Numbered from the stretch's first letter, positions 8,661 through 18,761 are shown. The stretch is 64,000 bases of DNA from Mycobacterium ahvazicum (GCF_900176255.2 NZ_FXEG02000003.1:558001-622000); one strand, 5' to 3'. Notes: generated from the letters alone by a model not told the origin. Made by a program: numbers and translations.

Positions 8661-9455
8661 GTGACAACGACGAACGTGATAGGCGGCCGAGTGCTCGCCA
8701 GGATCCGACCGGGGACAGAAGTTGCCGGCGGGTTCTTCCGGATGTGCGTGCTGACCGCGAAGGCCCTCAAGCAGCCGTTCGAATGGCGCGAGTTCATCTG
8801 GAACGGCTGGTTCCTGATGCGGGTATCGCTGCTGCCCACCATCGCGGTGTCCATCCCGGAAACCGTGTTGCTGATCTTCACCCTCAACCTCCTGCTCGCC
8901 GAGATCGGCGCCGCCGACGTCTCGGGTGCCGGTGCCGCGATCGGCGCAGTCACCCAGCTCGGCCCGATCGTGACGGTGCTGGTGGTCGCCGGCGCCGGGG
9001 GCACCGCCATCTGTGCCGACCTCGGTGCGCGCACCATCCGCGAGGAGATCGATGCGCTGGAGGTGCTCGGCATCGACCCGATCCACCGGCTGGTCCTGCC
9101 GCGCGTGGTCGCCTCGACGATCGTCGCGGTGCTGCTCAACGGCCTGGTGGTCGCCGTAGGCCTGGGCGGCGGCTACCTGTTCAGCGTGTACCTGCAAAAC
9201 GTCTCGAGCGGGGCTTACCTCTCGACGTTGACAGCGCTCACCGGCTTACCCGAGGTGGTGATCGCGTTCATCAAGGCCGCGACGTTCGGCCTGATCGCCG
9301 GACTGGTCGGCTGTTATCGCGGACTGATCGTCCGCGGCGGATCCAAAGGTCTCGGCACTGCTGTCAACGAGACGGTGGTGCTGTGTTTCATCGCGCTGTT
9401 CGCGGTTAACGCCGCGCTGACCACCATCGGCGTCCGCTTCGGAACGGGGCGCTGA
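8661..9455 (+). CDS. yrbEA: YrbE-type permease A of an Mce lipid transporter
   Basis: This is an MlaE-like integral membrane permease, the first gene of the Mce operon. It carries the conserved loop REEIDALEVLGIDPI and five or so hydrophobic segments. Starting at the GTG at 8661 (MTTTNVIGG) gives 264 residues, matching the usual YrbEA length of about 265; an ATG at 8547 would add a 38-residue hydrophilic extension. With YrbEB it should form the transmembrane core through which MceA-F deliver lipid, energised by an MceG-type ATPase encoded elsewhere. One base separates it from yrbEB. The mce locus number cannot be assigned with confidence. Confidence 0.92.
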   Translation: MTTTNVIGGRVLARIRPGTEVAGGFFRMCVLTAKALKQPFEWREFIWNGWFLMRVSLLPTIAVSIPETVLLIFTLNLLLAEIGAADVSGAGAAIGAVTQLGPIVTVLVVAGAGGTAICADLGARTIREEIDALEVLGIDPIHRLVLPRVVASTIVAVLLNGLVVAVGLGGGYLFSVYLQNVSSGAYLSTLTALTGLPEVVIAFIKAATFGLIAGLVGCYRGLIVRGGSKGLGTAVNETVVLCFIALFAVNAALTTIGVRFGTGR

Positions 9456-9456
9456 C

Positions 9457-10320
9457 ATGACGACAGCCGCTGCGCCCCATATCCGTTTCCCGCGGGCCGC
9501 CTTACTTCGATACCGGCACATCCCGGTGCGGCTGATGGTCGAGATCGGAGAGATGGTCTGGTTCGCGCTGAGCGCGGTCGCACAGATCCCGTACGCACTG
9601 CACAACTACCGCAAGGAGTTGCTGCGGATGGTGGCCCAGATGGGGATGGGCACCGGCGCCATGGCCGTGGTCGGCGGCACGGCCGCCATCGTCGGCTTCA
9701 TCACCCTGTCCGCCGGCTCCCTGGTCGCCATTCAGGGCTACGCGACGCTGGGAAACATCGGTGTCGAGGCATTCACCGGATTTCTGGCCGCACTGGTCAA
9801 TGTGCGGTTTGTCGCACCGGTCGCCGCCGGTCAGGCGCTGGCCGCCACGGTCGGTGCCGGGGCCACCGCCGAACTGGGCGCGATGCGCATCAGCGAGGAG
9901 ATCGACGCCCTGGAAGTGATGGGGATCAGGTCGGTCGCCTTTCTGGCGTCGACCCGCGTGATGGCGGGTCTGGTCGTCATCGTCCCGCTCTACGGATTCG
10001 CGATGACCATGGCCTTCCTGTCCCAGCAGGTCACCACGGTGTTCTTCTACGGGCAGTCCATCGGCACCTACAACCACTATTTCCACACATTCCTGCGCCT
10101 CACCGACGTGGGGTGGTCTTTCGCGGAGGTGATCCTGGTTGCGGTGGTCGTGATGACCACCCATTGCTACTACGGTTACACCGCCACCGGCGGCCCGGTC
10201 GGCGTCGGTGAAGCGGTCGGCCGGTCGATGCGGCTGTCGTTGATCACGATCGTTGTCGTGGTCGTGCTGACCGCCATGGCGGTCTATGGCAAAAGCCCGA
10301 ACTTCAACCTCACCGTGTAG
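9457..10320 (+). CDS. yrbEB: YrbE-type permease B of an Mce lipid transporter
   Basis: The 287-residue integral membrane protein is the partner permease to YrbEA, with the signature SEEIDALEVMGIRSVAFL in the cytoplasmic coupling helix region and multiple hydrophobic spans. Its length matches YrbE1B-type proteins (about 289). The pair is expected to dimerise in the inner membrane and contact the MceG ATPase. It follows yrbEA by one base and precedes mceA by six bases, so all are co-transcribed. Confidence 0.92.
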   Translation: MTTAAAPHIRFPRAALLRYRHIPVRLMVEIGEMVWFALSAVAQIPYALHNYRKELLRMVAQMGMGTGAMAVVGGTAAIVGFITLSAGSLVAIQGYATLGNIGVEAFTGFLAALVNVRFVAPVAAGQALAATVGAGATAELGAMRISEEIDALEVMGIRSVAFLASTRVMAGLVVIVPLYGFAMTMAFLSQQVTTVFFYGQSIGTYNHYFHTFLRLTDVGWSFAEVILVAVVVMTTHCYYGYTATGGPVGVGEAVGRSMRLSLITIVVVVVLTAMAVYGKSPNFNLTV

Positions 10321-10326
10321 CCGCCA

Positions 10327-11643
10327 ATGACAGCCCCGGCCCCGAAAGTCAAGGAGAATCAGCCGCGTATCCCGCCGTATAAGACCGCGGCCGCGGTGTT
10401 CTTGGCGGTCGCGGCGCTGGTGCTGGCGCTCGTGTGGTTGCAGTTCCGGGGCGAGCTCACGCCGAAGACGAACTTGACGATGCTGGCGCCCCGGTCCGGA
10501 TTGGTGATGGATCCGGGTTCGAAGGTCACCTACAACGGCGCGGAAATCGGCCGGGTGTCCAGCATTTCGGAGATCGAACGTGACGGTGTCCCGGCGGCCA
10601 AATTCGTCTTGGATGTCGATCCGAGGTACGTCAACCTCATTCCGGCGAATGTGGACGCCAATATCAAGGCCACCACGGTGTTCGGCAACAAGTACGTGTC
10701 GCTTACTTCGCCGAAAAACCCTACCCCACAACGTATTACACCTAATCAAATCATCGATGCAAGATCGGTGACGACGGAGTTCAATACGCTGTTCGAGACC
10801 CTCAACTCGATCACCGAGAAGGTGGATCCGGTCAAGGTGAATCTGACGCTGGCCGCGGCCGCAGCCGCATTCACCGGGTTGGGCGACAAGTTCGGGCAGT
10901 CGATCGTCAACGCCAACGCGATTCTCGACGACATCAATCCGCAGATGCCGCGGATCCGGCACGACATCCGGCAACTGGCGGCACTGGGCGACACGTATGC
11001 CGACGCGGCACCCTCTCTGTTCGACGCCCTCAACAACTCCGTGATAACGGCGCGTACGTTGCACCGCCAGGAATCCGACCTGGATGCTGCGTTGTTGGCG
11101 GCGGCGGGATTCGGCAACACGGGCGAGGACATCGTCCGGCGAGGCGGCCCCTACCTGCAGCGCGGGACCGCCGATCTGGTGCCCACCGCGCAGCTGCTCG
11201 ACACCTACAGTCCCGAAATCTTCTGCACCGTCCGCAATTACTACGACGAAGAACCCCACGCCTATGAGACAACGGGCGGCGGCAACGGCTACGCGCTGCA
11301 CACCATGACCGAGCTGACGTCAGGGTTGGGAGGCCTGCTGACCCTGCCCGGGCTGGCCGGCACCGCGGCCACCATGGGGCTCCTCGGGCTGGCCGGTGTG
11401 GTGGGCGGGGCGCCGAATCCCTATGTGTATCCCGACAATCTGCCGCGGGTGAATGCTCGAGGCGGTCCCGGGGGCGCTCCGGGGTGCTGGCAGGCCATCA
11501 CCCATGACCTGTGGCCGGCACCGTCCTTGGTGGTGGACACCGGCGCCAGCCTCGCGCCGTATAACCATCTAGAAACCGGCTCCCCGTACGCAATTGAGTA
11601 TGTGTGGGGCCGCCAGGTCGGGGACAACACGATCAACCCATGA
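10327..11643 (+). CDS. mceA: MceA, Mce-family lipid-transport protein
   Basis: The 438-residue protein has one N-terminal membrane segment (about residues 20-40), an MCE/MlaD domain (about 40-120, with TYNGAEIGRVSSI), a long helical region, and a C-terminal tail ending PYAIEYVWGRQVGDNTINP. From memory it is very close to Mce1A, including the start (RIPPYKTA) and the end, so the operon belongs to the Mce1/Mce2-like clade rather than the cholesterol Mce4 clade. It is expected to be anchored in the inner membrane and to form part of the hexameric needle in the periplasm. Its stop overlaps the mceB start (ATGA). Confidence 0.93.
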   Translation: MTAPAPKVKENQPRIPPYKTAAAVFLAVAALVLALVWLQFRGELTPKTNLTMLAPRSGLVMDPGSKVTYNGAEIGRVSSISEIERDGVPAAKFVLDVDPRYVNLIPANVDANIKATTVFGNKYVSLTSPKNPTPQRITPNQIIDARSVTTEFNTLFETLNSITEKVDPVKVNLTLAAAAAAFTGLGDKFGQSIVNANAILDDINPQMPRIRHDIRQLAALGDTYADAAPSLFDALNNSVITARTLHRQESDLDAALLAAAGFGNTGEDIVRRGGPYLQRGTADLVPTAQLLDTYSPEIFCTVRNYYDEEPHAYETTGGGNGYALHTMTELTSGLGGLLTLPGLAGTAATMGLLGLAGVVGGAPNPYVYPDNLPRVNARGGPGGAPGCWQAITHDLWPAPSLVVDTGASLAPYNHLETGSPYAIEYVWGRQVGDNTINP

Positions 11644-12680
11644 AAATCACCGGACCCGCCATCAAGCTCGGCACCATCTCATTTGTCCTGCTGCTGATCA
11701 CCCTGTCGATCGTTGTGGTGTTCGGTCAAATGCGCTTCAACAGCACCAACAGCTATTCCGCGGAATTCAGCAATGCCACCGGCCTGAAAGACGGCCAGTT
11801 CGTCCGCGCGGCCGGGGTCGAGATCGGCAAGGTCGAAAAGGTACAGCTGGTGCAAGGCGGCACGCGAGTGCGAGTGGACTTCACCGTCGATCGCTCGATA
11901 CCGCTTTATGAGTCCACGACCGCGCAGATCCGCTATCTGAATCTGTTCGCCGACCGCTATTTGGAGCTCAAACGCGGCGAAGGCGAGGGCGCCGACCGGG
12001 TCTTGCCGCCGGGTGGGTTCATCCCGCTGGCTCGAACGTCACCGGCGCTGGATCTCGATGCCCTGATCGGTGGTTTCAAGCCGCTGTTCCGGGCGCTCGA
12101 TCCGGAAAAGGTCAACACGATCGCGTCGGCCATCATCACTGTGTTTCAGGGGCAGGGCGGCACGATCAACGACATCCTCGATCAGACCGCACGGCTGACC
12201 GCGCACCTGGCCGAACGCGACCAGGCAATCGGCGAGGTAGTCAAAAACCTGAACGTCGTGCTGGACACCACGGTCAGGCATCGCAGGGAATTCGACCAGA
12301 CCGTGGACGATTTCGAGAAATTGATCACGGGGCTGGCCAATCACGCCGATCCACTGGCCGCGGGCACCGCGAACATCAGCAACGCCGCCGGAACGGTAGC
12401 CGACCTGCTGGCCGAGGACCGCGCTCTGCTGCACAAGGAGATCAACTACCTGCAGGCGCTGCAGCAGCCGCTCATCGACCGCAGCGATCAACTCGACGAC
12501 CTGATCCGCAAGACTCCGACAGCGCTCAACCTGATCGGGCGCAGCATCGGACTCTACGGCGACTGGGTGAATTTCTACCTCTGCGACCTCACGATCAAGT
12601 GGAACGGACTGCAGCCCGGCGGCCCGGTCCGCACGGTCCGGCTCTGGCAGCAGCCCACGGGCAGGTGCACGCCGCAATGA
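11640..12680 (+). CDS. mceB: MceB, Mce-family lipid-transport protein
   Basis: The 346-residue product starts MKITGPAIKLGTISFVLLL, a single N-terminal membrane helix, followed by an MCE domain (about residues 35-115, FVRAAGVEIGKVEKVQL) and an alpha-helical tail. The start is the ATG at 11640, overlapping the mceA stop; a reading from 11604 would run back into mceA. Length and order fit MceB. It should assemble with the other five Mce subunits into the lipid channel. The stop overlaps the mceC start by four bases. Confidence 0.92.
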   Translation: MKITGPAIKLGTISFVLLLITLSIVVVFGQMRFNSTNSYSAEFSNATGLKDGQFVRAAGVEIGKVEKVQLVQGGTRVRVDFTVDRSIPLYESTTAQIRYLNLFADRYLELKRGEGEGADRVLPPGGFIPLARTSPALDLDALIGGFKPLFRALDPEKVNTIASAIITVFQGQGGTINDILDQTARLTAHLAERDQAIGEVVKNLNVVLDTTVRHRREFDQTVDDFEKLITGLANHADPLAAGTANISNAAGTVADLLAEDRALLHKEINYLQALQQPLIDRSDQLDDLIRKTPTALNLIGRSIGLYGDWVNFYLCDLTIKWNGLQPGGPVRTVRLWQQPTGRCTPQ

Positions 12681-14226
12681 GAACACTGACGGAATTCAAC
12701 CGCGGCCGGGTCGGGCTGATGGGCATCACCGTGCTCGCTCTCGTCGTCGCCGTCGGCCAAAGCTTCACCAGTGTCCCGATGCTGTTCGCGAGTCCCAGCT
12801 ACTACGGGCAGTTCACCGATACCGGTCAACTGAACAAGAACGACAAGGTGCGCATCAGCGGTGTGAACGTCGGCACGGTGGAGGGGCTCGACATCGACGG
12901 CGACCACGTCGTGATCAAGTTCTCCATCGGCGCCAACACCATCGGCACCGAGAGCAGGCTCGCGATCAAGACCGACACCATCCTCGGTAAGAAGGTGCTC
13001 GAGATCGAGCCGCGGGGAGCCCAGACGTTGCGGCCTGGGGGCGTGTTGCCGCTGGGTCAAAGCACCACCCCCTACCAGCTCTACGACGCGGTCTTCGATG
13101 TCAACAAGGCCGCCGCGGGCTGGGACATCGACAGGGTCAAGCAATCGCTGAATGTGTTGTCGCAGACCATCGATCAGACGTATCCGCACCTGAGCCCTGC
13201 CCTCGACGGATTGACCAAATTCTCCGACACCATCGGCAAGCGCGACGACGCGATCAAGCACCTACTCACTCAGGCCAGCCAGGTTGCCAGCGTGCTCGGT
13301 GACCGCAGCGAGCAAATCAACCGGCTGCTCGTCAACGCCAAGACGCTGCTTGCCGCGTTCAACGAACGCGGCAGGGCGATTGACGCACTGCTGCAAAATG
13401 TTTCAGCTTTCTCGACACAGGTGCAGGGATTCATCAACGACAACCCGAACCTGAATCGCGTCCTCGAACAGTTGCGTGCCCTCAGCGATGTGCTGGTGGC
13501 GCGCAAGGACGACTTGGCTCAAACTCTCACGTACGTAAGTCAATTCGCGGCATCGCTGGGCGAATCCGTGGCATCCGGACCGTTCTTCAAGATCGTCCTG
13601 TCCAATCTGCTGCCGTACTGGGTCCTGCAGCCGTCTGTCGATGCCGCCTTCAAGAAGCGTGGGATCGACCCGGAGGACTTCTGGCGCAGCGCCGGCCTGC
13701 CCGCGTTCCGCTGGCCCGACCCCAACGGCACCCGGTTGCCCAACGGTGCGCACCCCCAGTGTCCGAAGGCACCCCGGATCATCCGGGTCCGGCCGTCCCA
13801 CCGGGAACGGCGTGTTCGTACGTTCCGGCGCCCGGTGCTCCCCCGCGGCCGTGGAACCCGCTGCCCTGCATGGGCATAGACGCCGGGCCGTTCGGCGGCG
13901 CCTTCCCGGCACCGATCGACGTGCAGACCTCACCGCCAAACCCGAATGGTCTGCCACCGACACCGGGGATCGCGATCGCCGGGCGTCCGGGTGAACCGCC
14001 GCCCGACGTGCCGGGCACGCCGGCGCCCCTGCCCGCCCAGGCACCGCCGGGCGCACGCACGGAGAACCTGCAGCCCGCGGGTCCCGTCCCGCACTCGTCG
14101 ACGTTGGCGCCGGGTCTGCCGCCAGGGCCACCCGCGCCGCCCGGACCCGGGACCCAGCTGCCGGCGCCGTTCATCAACCCCGGCGGCACGGGAGGCAGCG
14201 GCATCACGGGAGGTAGCCAGAATTGA
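12677..14226 (+). CDS. mceC: MceC, Mce-family lipid-transport protein, apparently frameshifted
   Basis: The gene starts MRTLTEFNRGRVGLMG at the ATG overlapping mceB and encodes the membrane helix, MCE domain (about residues 40-120, VRISGVNVGTVEGL) and helical part. Near 13753-13757 the normal frame is lost: the frame that starts the gene runs into an Arg-rich sequence and stops at 13879, whereas the typical Pro-rich MceC tail continues in another frame from 13759 to 14226 (ending with GGTGGSGITGGSQN). Inserting one C into the run of five C at 13753-13757 restores one frame of about 516 residues, the normal MceC length. It is either a real mutation or a sequencing error. The tail overlaps the mceD start. 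Confidence 0.85.
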
Positions 14227-15797
14227 GCGCTATCTTTAATTTCCGCCGCCCTGGGCGCCGCAGCGTCGTCGGAGCATTGGTACTGGTGCTGGCCATTGCT
14301 GTGGGGCTCGCCGGCTGGCGGCTCTACCAGAAGTTGACCACCAACACCGTGGTCGCTTATCTCCCCGCCGCCAACGCGCTCTATTCCGGGGACAAGGTCC
14401 AGATCATGGGCGTTCGGGTGGGTTCAGTCGACAAGATCGAGCCGGCCGGCGGCAAGATGAAGGTGACGTTTCACTACAACAACAAATACAAGGTGCCCGC
14501 CAACGCGTCCGCCGTGGTCGTGAACCCAACCCTGGTGGCATCGCGGAGTATTCAATTAGAGCCACCGTATAAGGGCGGCCCGGTGATGACCGACAACGCC
14601 GTCATCCCGATCGAGCGTACCCAGGTGCCAACGGAGTTCGATGAACTGCGCGAGAGCGTCGCCAACACCATCAACAAACTCGGCCCGACCCCCGAGCAGC
14701 CCAAGGGCCCCTTCGGTGACCTCATCGAGTCTTACGCGGACGGACTGGCCGGCAAGGGCAAGCAGATCAACGCCACGCTGGACAGCCTGTCGCGGGCACT
14801 CACCGCGCTGAATCAGGGCCGTGGCAATTTCTTCGCGGTGGTGCACAGCCTGGCTTTGTTCGTCAACGCCTTGCACAAAGACGACCAACAATTCGTCGCG
14901 TTGAATCGTAACCTAGCTCAATTCACCGACAGGTTGACCGGGTCTGACGGCGACCTTGCCACGGCGATACAGCAATTCGACAGCCTGCTCTCGACACTGC
15001 GCCCGTTTTTGGCCAAGAACCGTGGCGTGTTCGCGCACGATATCGCCAACCTCGCCAACTTGACCACCACGCTGGTACAACCCGAGCCGCTGAATGGTTT
15101 GGAGACCGCGCTGCATGTGCTGCCGACGCTGGAGACCAACCTCAGCCAGATTTACCACCCGGCGCACGGTGCGGTCATGTCGATCCCGGCGATACCGAAC
15201 TTCGCGAATCCAATGCAGTTCGTGTGCAGCATGATTCAGGCCGGCAGCAGGCTCGGTTATCAAGATTCCGCCGAATTGTGTGCGCAGTACCTGGCGCCGA
15301 TTCTCGACGCGATCAAGTTCAACTACCTGCCATTCGGGTTGAACCTGTTCAGCACCGCCGAGACGCTGCCTAAGGAGGTCGCTTACTCCGAGCCGCGGTT
15401 GCAGCCGCCCAACGGGTACAAGGACACCACCGTTCCGGGGGTCTGGGTGCCCGATACGCCGTTGTCGCACCGCAACACCCAGCCCGGTTGGGTTGTCGCG
15501 CCCGGGATGCAGGGCGTCCAGGTGGGCCCGATCACCGGGGGCCTGTTGACCCCCGAATCGCTGGCCGAACTGATGGGCGGCCCCGACATCGCACCGCCGG
15601 CGTCAGGGCTGCAGACGCCGCCCGGACCGCCGAATGCTTACGACGAGAACCCAGTCGCGCCTGTTATCGGCCTGCCCCAGGTGCCGATTCCGCCACCGCC
15701 CCCGGCACCGGGTGTGATCCCGGGACCGGTCGCACCGACTCCAGCTGGACCACCACCGCCCGCGCAGGCCGCCGCGTCGACGGGACCGGGCTCGTGA
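14223..15797 (+). CDS. mceD: MceD, Mce-family lipid-transport protein
   Basis: The 524-residue protein has an N-terminal membrane helix (SVVGALVLVLAIAVGLAGW, about residues 14-32), an MCE domain (about 40-120, VQIMGVRVGSVDKIEP), a helical section and a Pro-rich C-terminal tail (many PPPP runs), all typical of MceD. It starts with TTG at 14223, overlapping the end of the Pro-rich MceC tail by four bases; the overlap shows that the frameshifted mceC tail frame is the ancestral one. It is a subunit of the same transporter. Confidence 0.92.
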   Translation: MSAIFNFRRPGRRSVVGALVLVLAIAVGLAGWRLYQKLTTNTVVAYLPAANALYSGDKVQIMGVRVGSVDKIEPAGGKMKVTFHYNNKYKVPANASAVVVNPTLVASRSIQLEPPYKGGPVMTDNAVIPIERTQVPTEFDELRESVANTINKLGPTPEQPKGPFGDLIESYADGLAGKGKQINATLDSLSRALTALNQGRGNFFAVVHSLALFVNALHKDDQQFVALNRNLAQFTDRLTGSDGDLATAIQQFDSLLSTLRPFLAKNRGVFAHDIANLANLTTTLVQPEPLNGLETALHVLPTLETNLSQIYHPAHGAVMSIPAIPNFANPMQFVCSMIQAGSRLGYQDSAELCAQYLAPILDAIKFNYLPFGLNLFSTAETLPKEVAYSEPRLQPPNGYKDTTVPGVWVPDTPLSHRNTQPGWVVAPGMQGVQVGPITGGLLTPESLAELMGGPDIAPPASGLQTPPGPPNAYDENPVAPVIGLPQVPIPPPPPAPGVIPGPVAPTPAGPPPPAQAAASTGPGS

Positions 15798-16978
15798 GAG
15801 GCTCAACCACGTTGCGCACGTGGGCTTCTCGCAGTCGCCACCGCGCGTGGCAGGGGCTAGCTCTGCTCGCGGCCGCAGTGACGCTGACGTCGTGCTCGAA
15901 GTGGCACGGAATCGCGAATATCCCGATGCCCGGGGGCCCGGGGAGCGGGCCCGGCTCCTACACCGTCTACGTCCAGATGCCCGACACGCTGGCGCTGAAC
16001 GACAATAGCCGGGTTCGGGTGGCCGACGTCTTTGTCGGCACGGTGCGCGCGATCCAGCTGAAGAATTGGGTCGCCACGCTGACGCTGCGTCTGGACAAGA
16101 ACGTCAAGTTGCCCAAGAACGCCACCGCCAAGATCGGGCAGACAAGTCTCCTGGGTTCTCAACATATTGAGCTGACCTCCCCGCCCAACCCGTCCGCAGA
16201 GCCGCTCAGGGACGGCGACACCATCCCGCTGAAGAATTCGTTCGCCTACCCCACGACCGAGCAGACCCTGGCCAGTCTGGCGCTGATCCTGCGCGGCGGG
16301 GGTATCCCGAACCTCGAAGTGCTGCAGAACGAGGTCTACAACATCCTCAATGGGCGGGCCGAGCAGATCCACTCCTTCCTGGGCAAGCTCGACACCTTCA
16401 CCGCCCGACTCGACGAGCAACGCGAGGACATCACTGCAGCGATCGATTCCACCGACCGATTGTTGGCGTACGTGAGCTCGCGCTCGGATGTCTTGGATCG
16501 GGTCCTCACCGAGTTCCCGCCGCTGTTAAAGCATTTCGCCGACAAGCAGAAACTTCTGGTTGATGCGGTCGACTCGACAGGACGGCTGAGCGCAGTTGCC
16601 GACCAATATCTTTCCGGCTCGCGAAGCGACCTGCATTCCGACCTGCTGTCGCTGCAATGCCCGTTGCGCGAACTCGGCCGGGCCTCGCCGTATCTGATCC
16701 GCGCCCTCAAGCTGATCCTCGTGCGGCCCTTCGACGTCGACGCCGTGCCGAAGTCGTTCCGCGGCGACTACTTCAACCTTTCGCTGACGCTCGACCTGAC
16801 CCTCAGCTCGGTCGACAACGCAATCCTCACCGGGACCGGTTTCTCCGGAGGGCTGCGCGCGCTCGAGCAGTCGTGGGGCCGTGACCCCGAAACGATGATC
16901 CCCGACGTCCGATACACGCCGAACCCCAACGATGCCCCGGGCGGTCCGCTGGTCGAAAGGGCGGATAGGCAATGTTGA
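15794..16978 (+). CDS. mceE: MceE, lipoprotein subunit of the Mce transporter
   Basis: The 394-residue product starts with the GTG at 15794, overlapping the mceD stop (GTGA). It has a signal peptide and a lipobox LTSC with the lipidated Cys at residue 34, as in all MceE (LprK-type) proteins. An MCE domain follows (about residues 50-130, VRVADVFVGTVRAIQL). It is expected to be a membrane-anchored lipoprotein that caps or joins the other Mce subunits. Its stop overlaps the mceF start by seven bases. Confidence 0.92.
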   Translation: MRGSTTLRTWASRSRHRAWQGLALLAAAVTLTSCSKWHGIANIPMPGGPGSGPGSYTVYVQMPDTLALNDNSRVRVADVFVGTVRAIQLKNWVATLTLRLDKNVKLPKNATAKIGQTSLLGSQHIELTSPPNPSAEPLRDGDTIPLKNSFAYPTTEQTLASLALILRGGGIPNLEVLQNEVYNILNGRAEQIHSFLGKLDTFTARLDEQREDITAAIDSTDRLLAYVSSRSDVLDRVLTEFPPLLKHFADKQKLLVDAVDSTGRLSAVADQYLSGSRSDLHSDLLSLQCPLRELGRASPYLIRALKLILVRPFDVDAVPKSFRGDYFNLSLTLDLTLSSVDNAILTGTGFSGGLRALEQSWGRDPETMIPDVRYTPNPNDAPGGPLVERADRQC

Positions 16979-18522
16979 CGCGCTTCATCTGGCGCCAGTT
17001 GATCATCTTCAGCATTCTCAGCGTGATCACGGCAATTGCCTTGGGGTGGTACTACTTGCAGATTCCCACCGCGGCGGGGATTGGCCGGTACACGCTGAAG
17101 GCGGACCTGCCGGCATCGGGCGGTCTGTACAAGACCGCCAACGTGACTTACCGCGGTGAAACCATCGGCACCGTGACCGCGGTCGAACCGACCGAGACGG
17201 GCGCGCGAGTGACCATGAGTATCGCCGACAGCTACAAGATCCCGATTGACGCGTCGGCGAACGTACATTCGGTGTCGGCGGTCGGTGAGCAGTATCTGGA
17301 TCTGGTGTCGTCGGGCAACCCGGGCACGTACTTCGCGCCGGGACAGACGGTTACCAAGGGCACCGTGCCCACCGAGATCGGGCCGGCGGTGGACGCGGCG
17401 AACCGCGGGCTGGCCGCCCTGCCCAAGGAGAAAATCGCCGCCCTGCTTGACGAAACAGCGCAAGCGGTAGGAGGTTTGGGCCCCGCGCTGCAACGCCTGG
17501 TCGATGCGACGCAGGCGATCGCCGGCGACTTCAAGACCAACCTCGGCGACGTCGACGACATCATTGAAAACTCCGGGCCGATCATCGACAGCCAGGTCGA
17601 TTCGGGTGACTCGATCCGGCGCTGGTCGCACAATCTGGACATCCTGGCCGCCCAGAGCGCGGAAAACGACCAGCGGGTGCAAAGCATTTTGACCCACGCC
17701 GCGCCGACCGCCGATCAGGTCGATGCGGTCTTCAACGACGTAAGGGAGTCGCTGCCGCAGACACTGGCGAATCTCGAGATCGTGTGGGACATGCTCAAGC
17801 GCTACCACAAAGGCGTCGAGCAACTGCTGGTCGCATATCCCCAGGGCGCAGCGGAAGGCCAGACGGTGACGACGCCTTTCCCGGGCTACGCCGCGCTGGG
17901 CACCTCGCTGACGATCAACCACCCCCCGCCGTGCCTGACCGGCTTTCTCCCGGCATCGCAGTGGCGGTCGCCGGCCGATACCAGCCTGGCGCCGATGCCA
18001 TCCGGAACGTATTGCAAGATCCCGCAGGACGCTCCGGCCAACGCCGTTCGCGGAGCACGCAACCTCCCGTGTGTCGACGTCCCCGGCAAGCGCGCCGCGA
18101 CCCCCCGGGAGTGCCGCGACCCCAAACCCTACGTTCCGGCGGGAACCAACCCCTGGTACGGCGACCCGAACCAAATCCTGACCTGCCCGGCGCCCGCGGC
18201 GCGCTGCGACCAGCCGGTGAAACCCGGCCAGGTGATGCCCGCGCCGTCGATCGACAACGGCCTCAACCCGGCGCCTTCCGACCGGGTAGCGGGAACACCG
18301 CCTCCGATCAGCGATGTCCTGCAGCGGCCGGGATCGGGGACCGTGCAATGCAATGGGCAACAGCCGAATCCCTGCGTCTACACTCCCGGCGCCCCTCCCC
18401 CGGCCGTCTACAGCCCACAAAGCGGTGAACTGGTGGGACCCGACGGTGTCAAATACTCCGTCCAAAATTCGGCCAAAACGGGAGACGACGGCTGGAAGGA
18501 CATGCTCGCACCACCCGGCTGA
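16972..18522 (+). CDS. mceF: MceF, Mce-family lipid-transport protein
   Basis: The 516-residue last Mce subunit starts MLTRFIWRQLIIFSILSVI (membrane helix about 8-28), then an MCE domain (about 35-115, NVTYRGETIGTVTAVE). It has a long C-terminal region with paired Cys residues (CKIPQ, LPCVDVPGKR, CPAPAARC) and a Pro-rich end, as in MceF proteins. No Mce-associated (mam) genes follow; the next gene is an unrelated antitoxin-like protein behind its own promoter, so the operon probably ends here. Confidence 0.92.
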   Translation: MLTRFIWRQLIIFSILSVITAIALGWYYLQIPTAAGIGRYTLKADLPASGGLYKTANVTYRGETIGTVTAVEPTETGARVTMSIADSYKIPIDASANVHSVSAVGEQYLDLVSSGNPGTYFAPGQTVTKGTVPTEIGPAVDAANRGLAALPKEKIAALLDETAQAVGGLGPALQRLVDATQAIAGDFKTNLGDVDDIIENSGPIIDSQVDSGDSIRRWSHNLDILAAQSAENDQRVQSILTHAAPTADQVDAVFNDVRESLPQTLANLEIVWDMLKRYHKGVEQLLVAYPQGAAEGQTVTTPFPGYAALGTSLTINHPPPCLTGFLPASQWRSPADTSLAPMPSGTYCKIPQDAPANAVRGARNLPCVDVPGKRAATPRECRDPKPYVPAGTNPWYGDPNQILTCPAPAARCDQPVKPGQVMPAPSIDNGLNPAPSDRVAGTPPPISDVLQRPGSGTVQCNGQQPNPCVYTPGAPPPAVYSPQSGELVGPDGVKYSVQNSAKTGDDGWKDMLAPPG

Positions 18523-18634
18523 GCCCCATGTTGCGTCAATCTCCCTTATTCACAGCGCTTTTCAAGAACAATCGTCCAGCCCTCAACGTCGTCGTGCTGG
18601 TTTCCTCAATTCAGCGCCGAGTACGGCAGAATCG

Positions 18635-18665
18635 TTGACACTGACCGCACGTACAGTCATATACT
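18635..18665 (+). promoter_or_regulatory. Sigma-A-type promoter for the Phd-repeat gene
   Basis: TTGACA (18635-18640) and TATACT (18660-18665) are separated by 19 bases, slightly longer than ideal. Both hexamers match the housekeeping consensus. It lies about 97 bases before the start codon at 18762, in an otherwise gene-free 239-base gap after mceF, and points to independent transcription. Confidence 0.5.
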
Positions 18666-18761
18666 GGCGGTCGACGGTCGGCTCCGTCAATCGGAGCGTG
18701 TCGCGGCTTTGCGCCCAGCCCGGCGCAACGCACCGCGGATGCAGACCGAGATCGGAGCGAA

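Noticed and set aside
9502..11301. Long minus-strand open frame opposite yrbEB and mceA
   Set aside because: It is antisense to well-supported Mce genes, Arg/His/Gln-rich with no domain pattern, as happens opposite GC-rich coding DNA.
16768..18465. Long minus-strand open frame opposite mceE and mceF
   Set aside because: It is a shadow of the Mce genes with Arg/Asp-rich composition and no recognisable motif.
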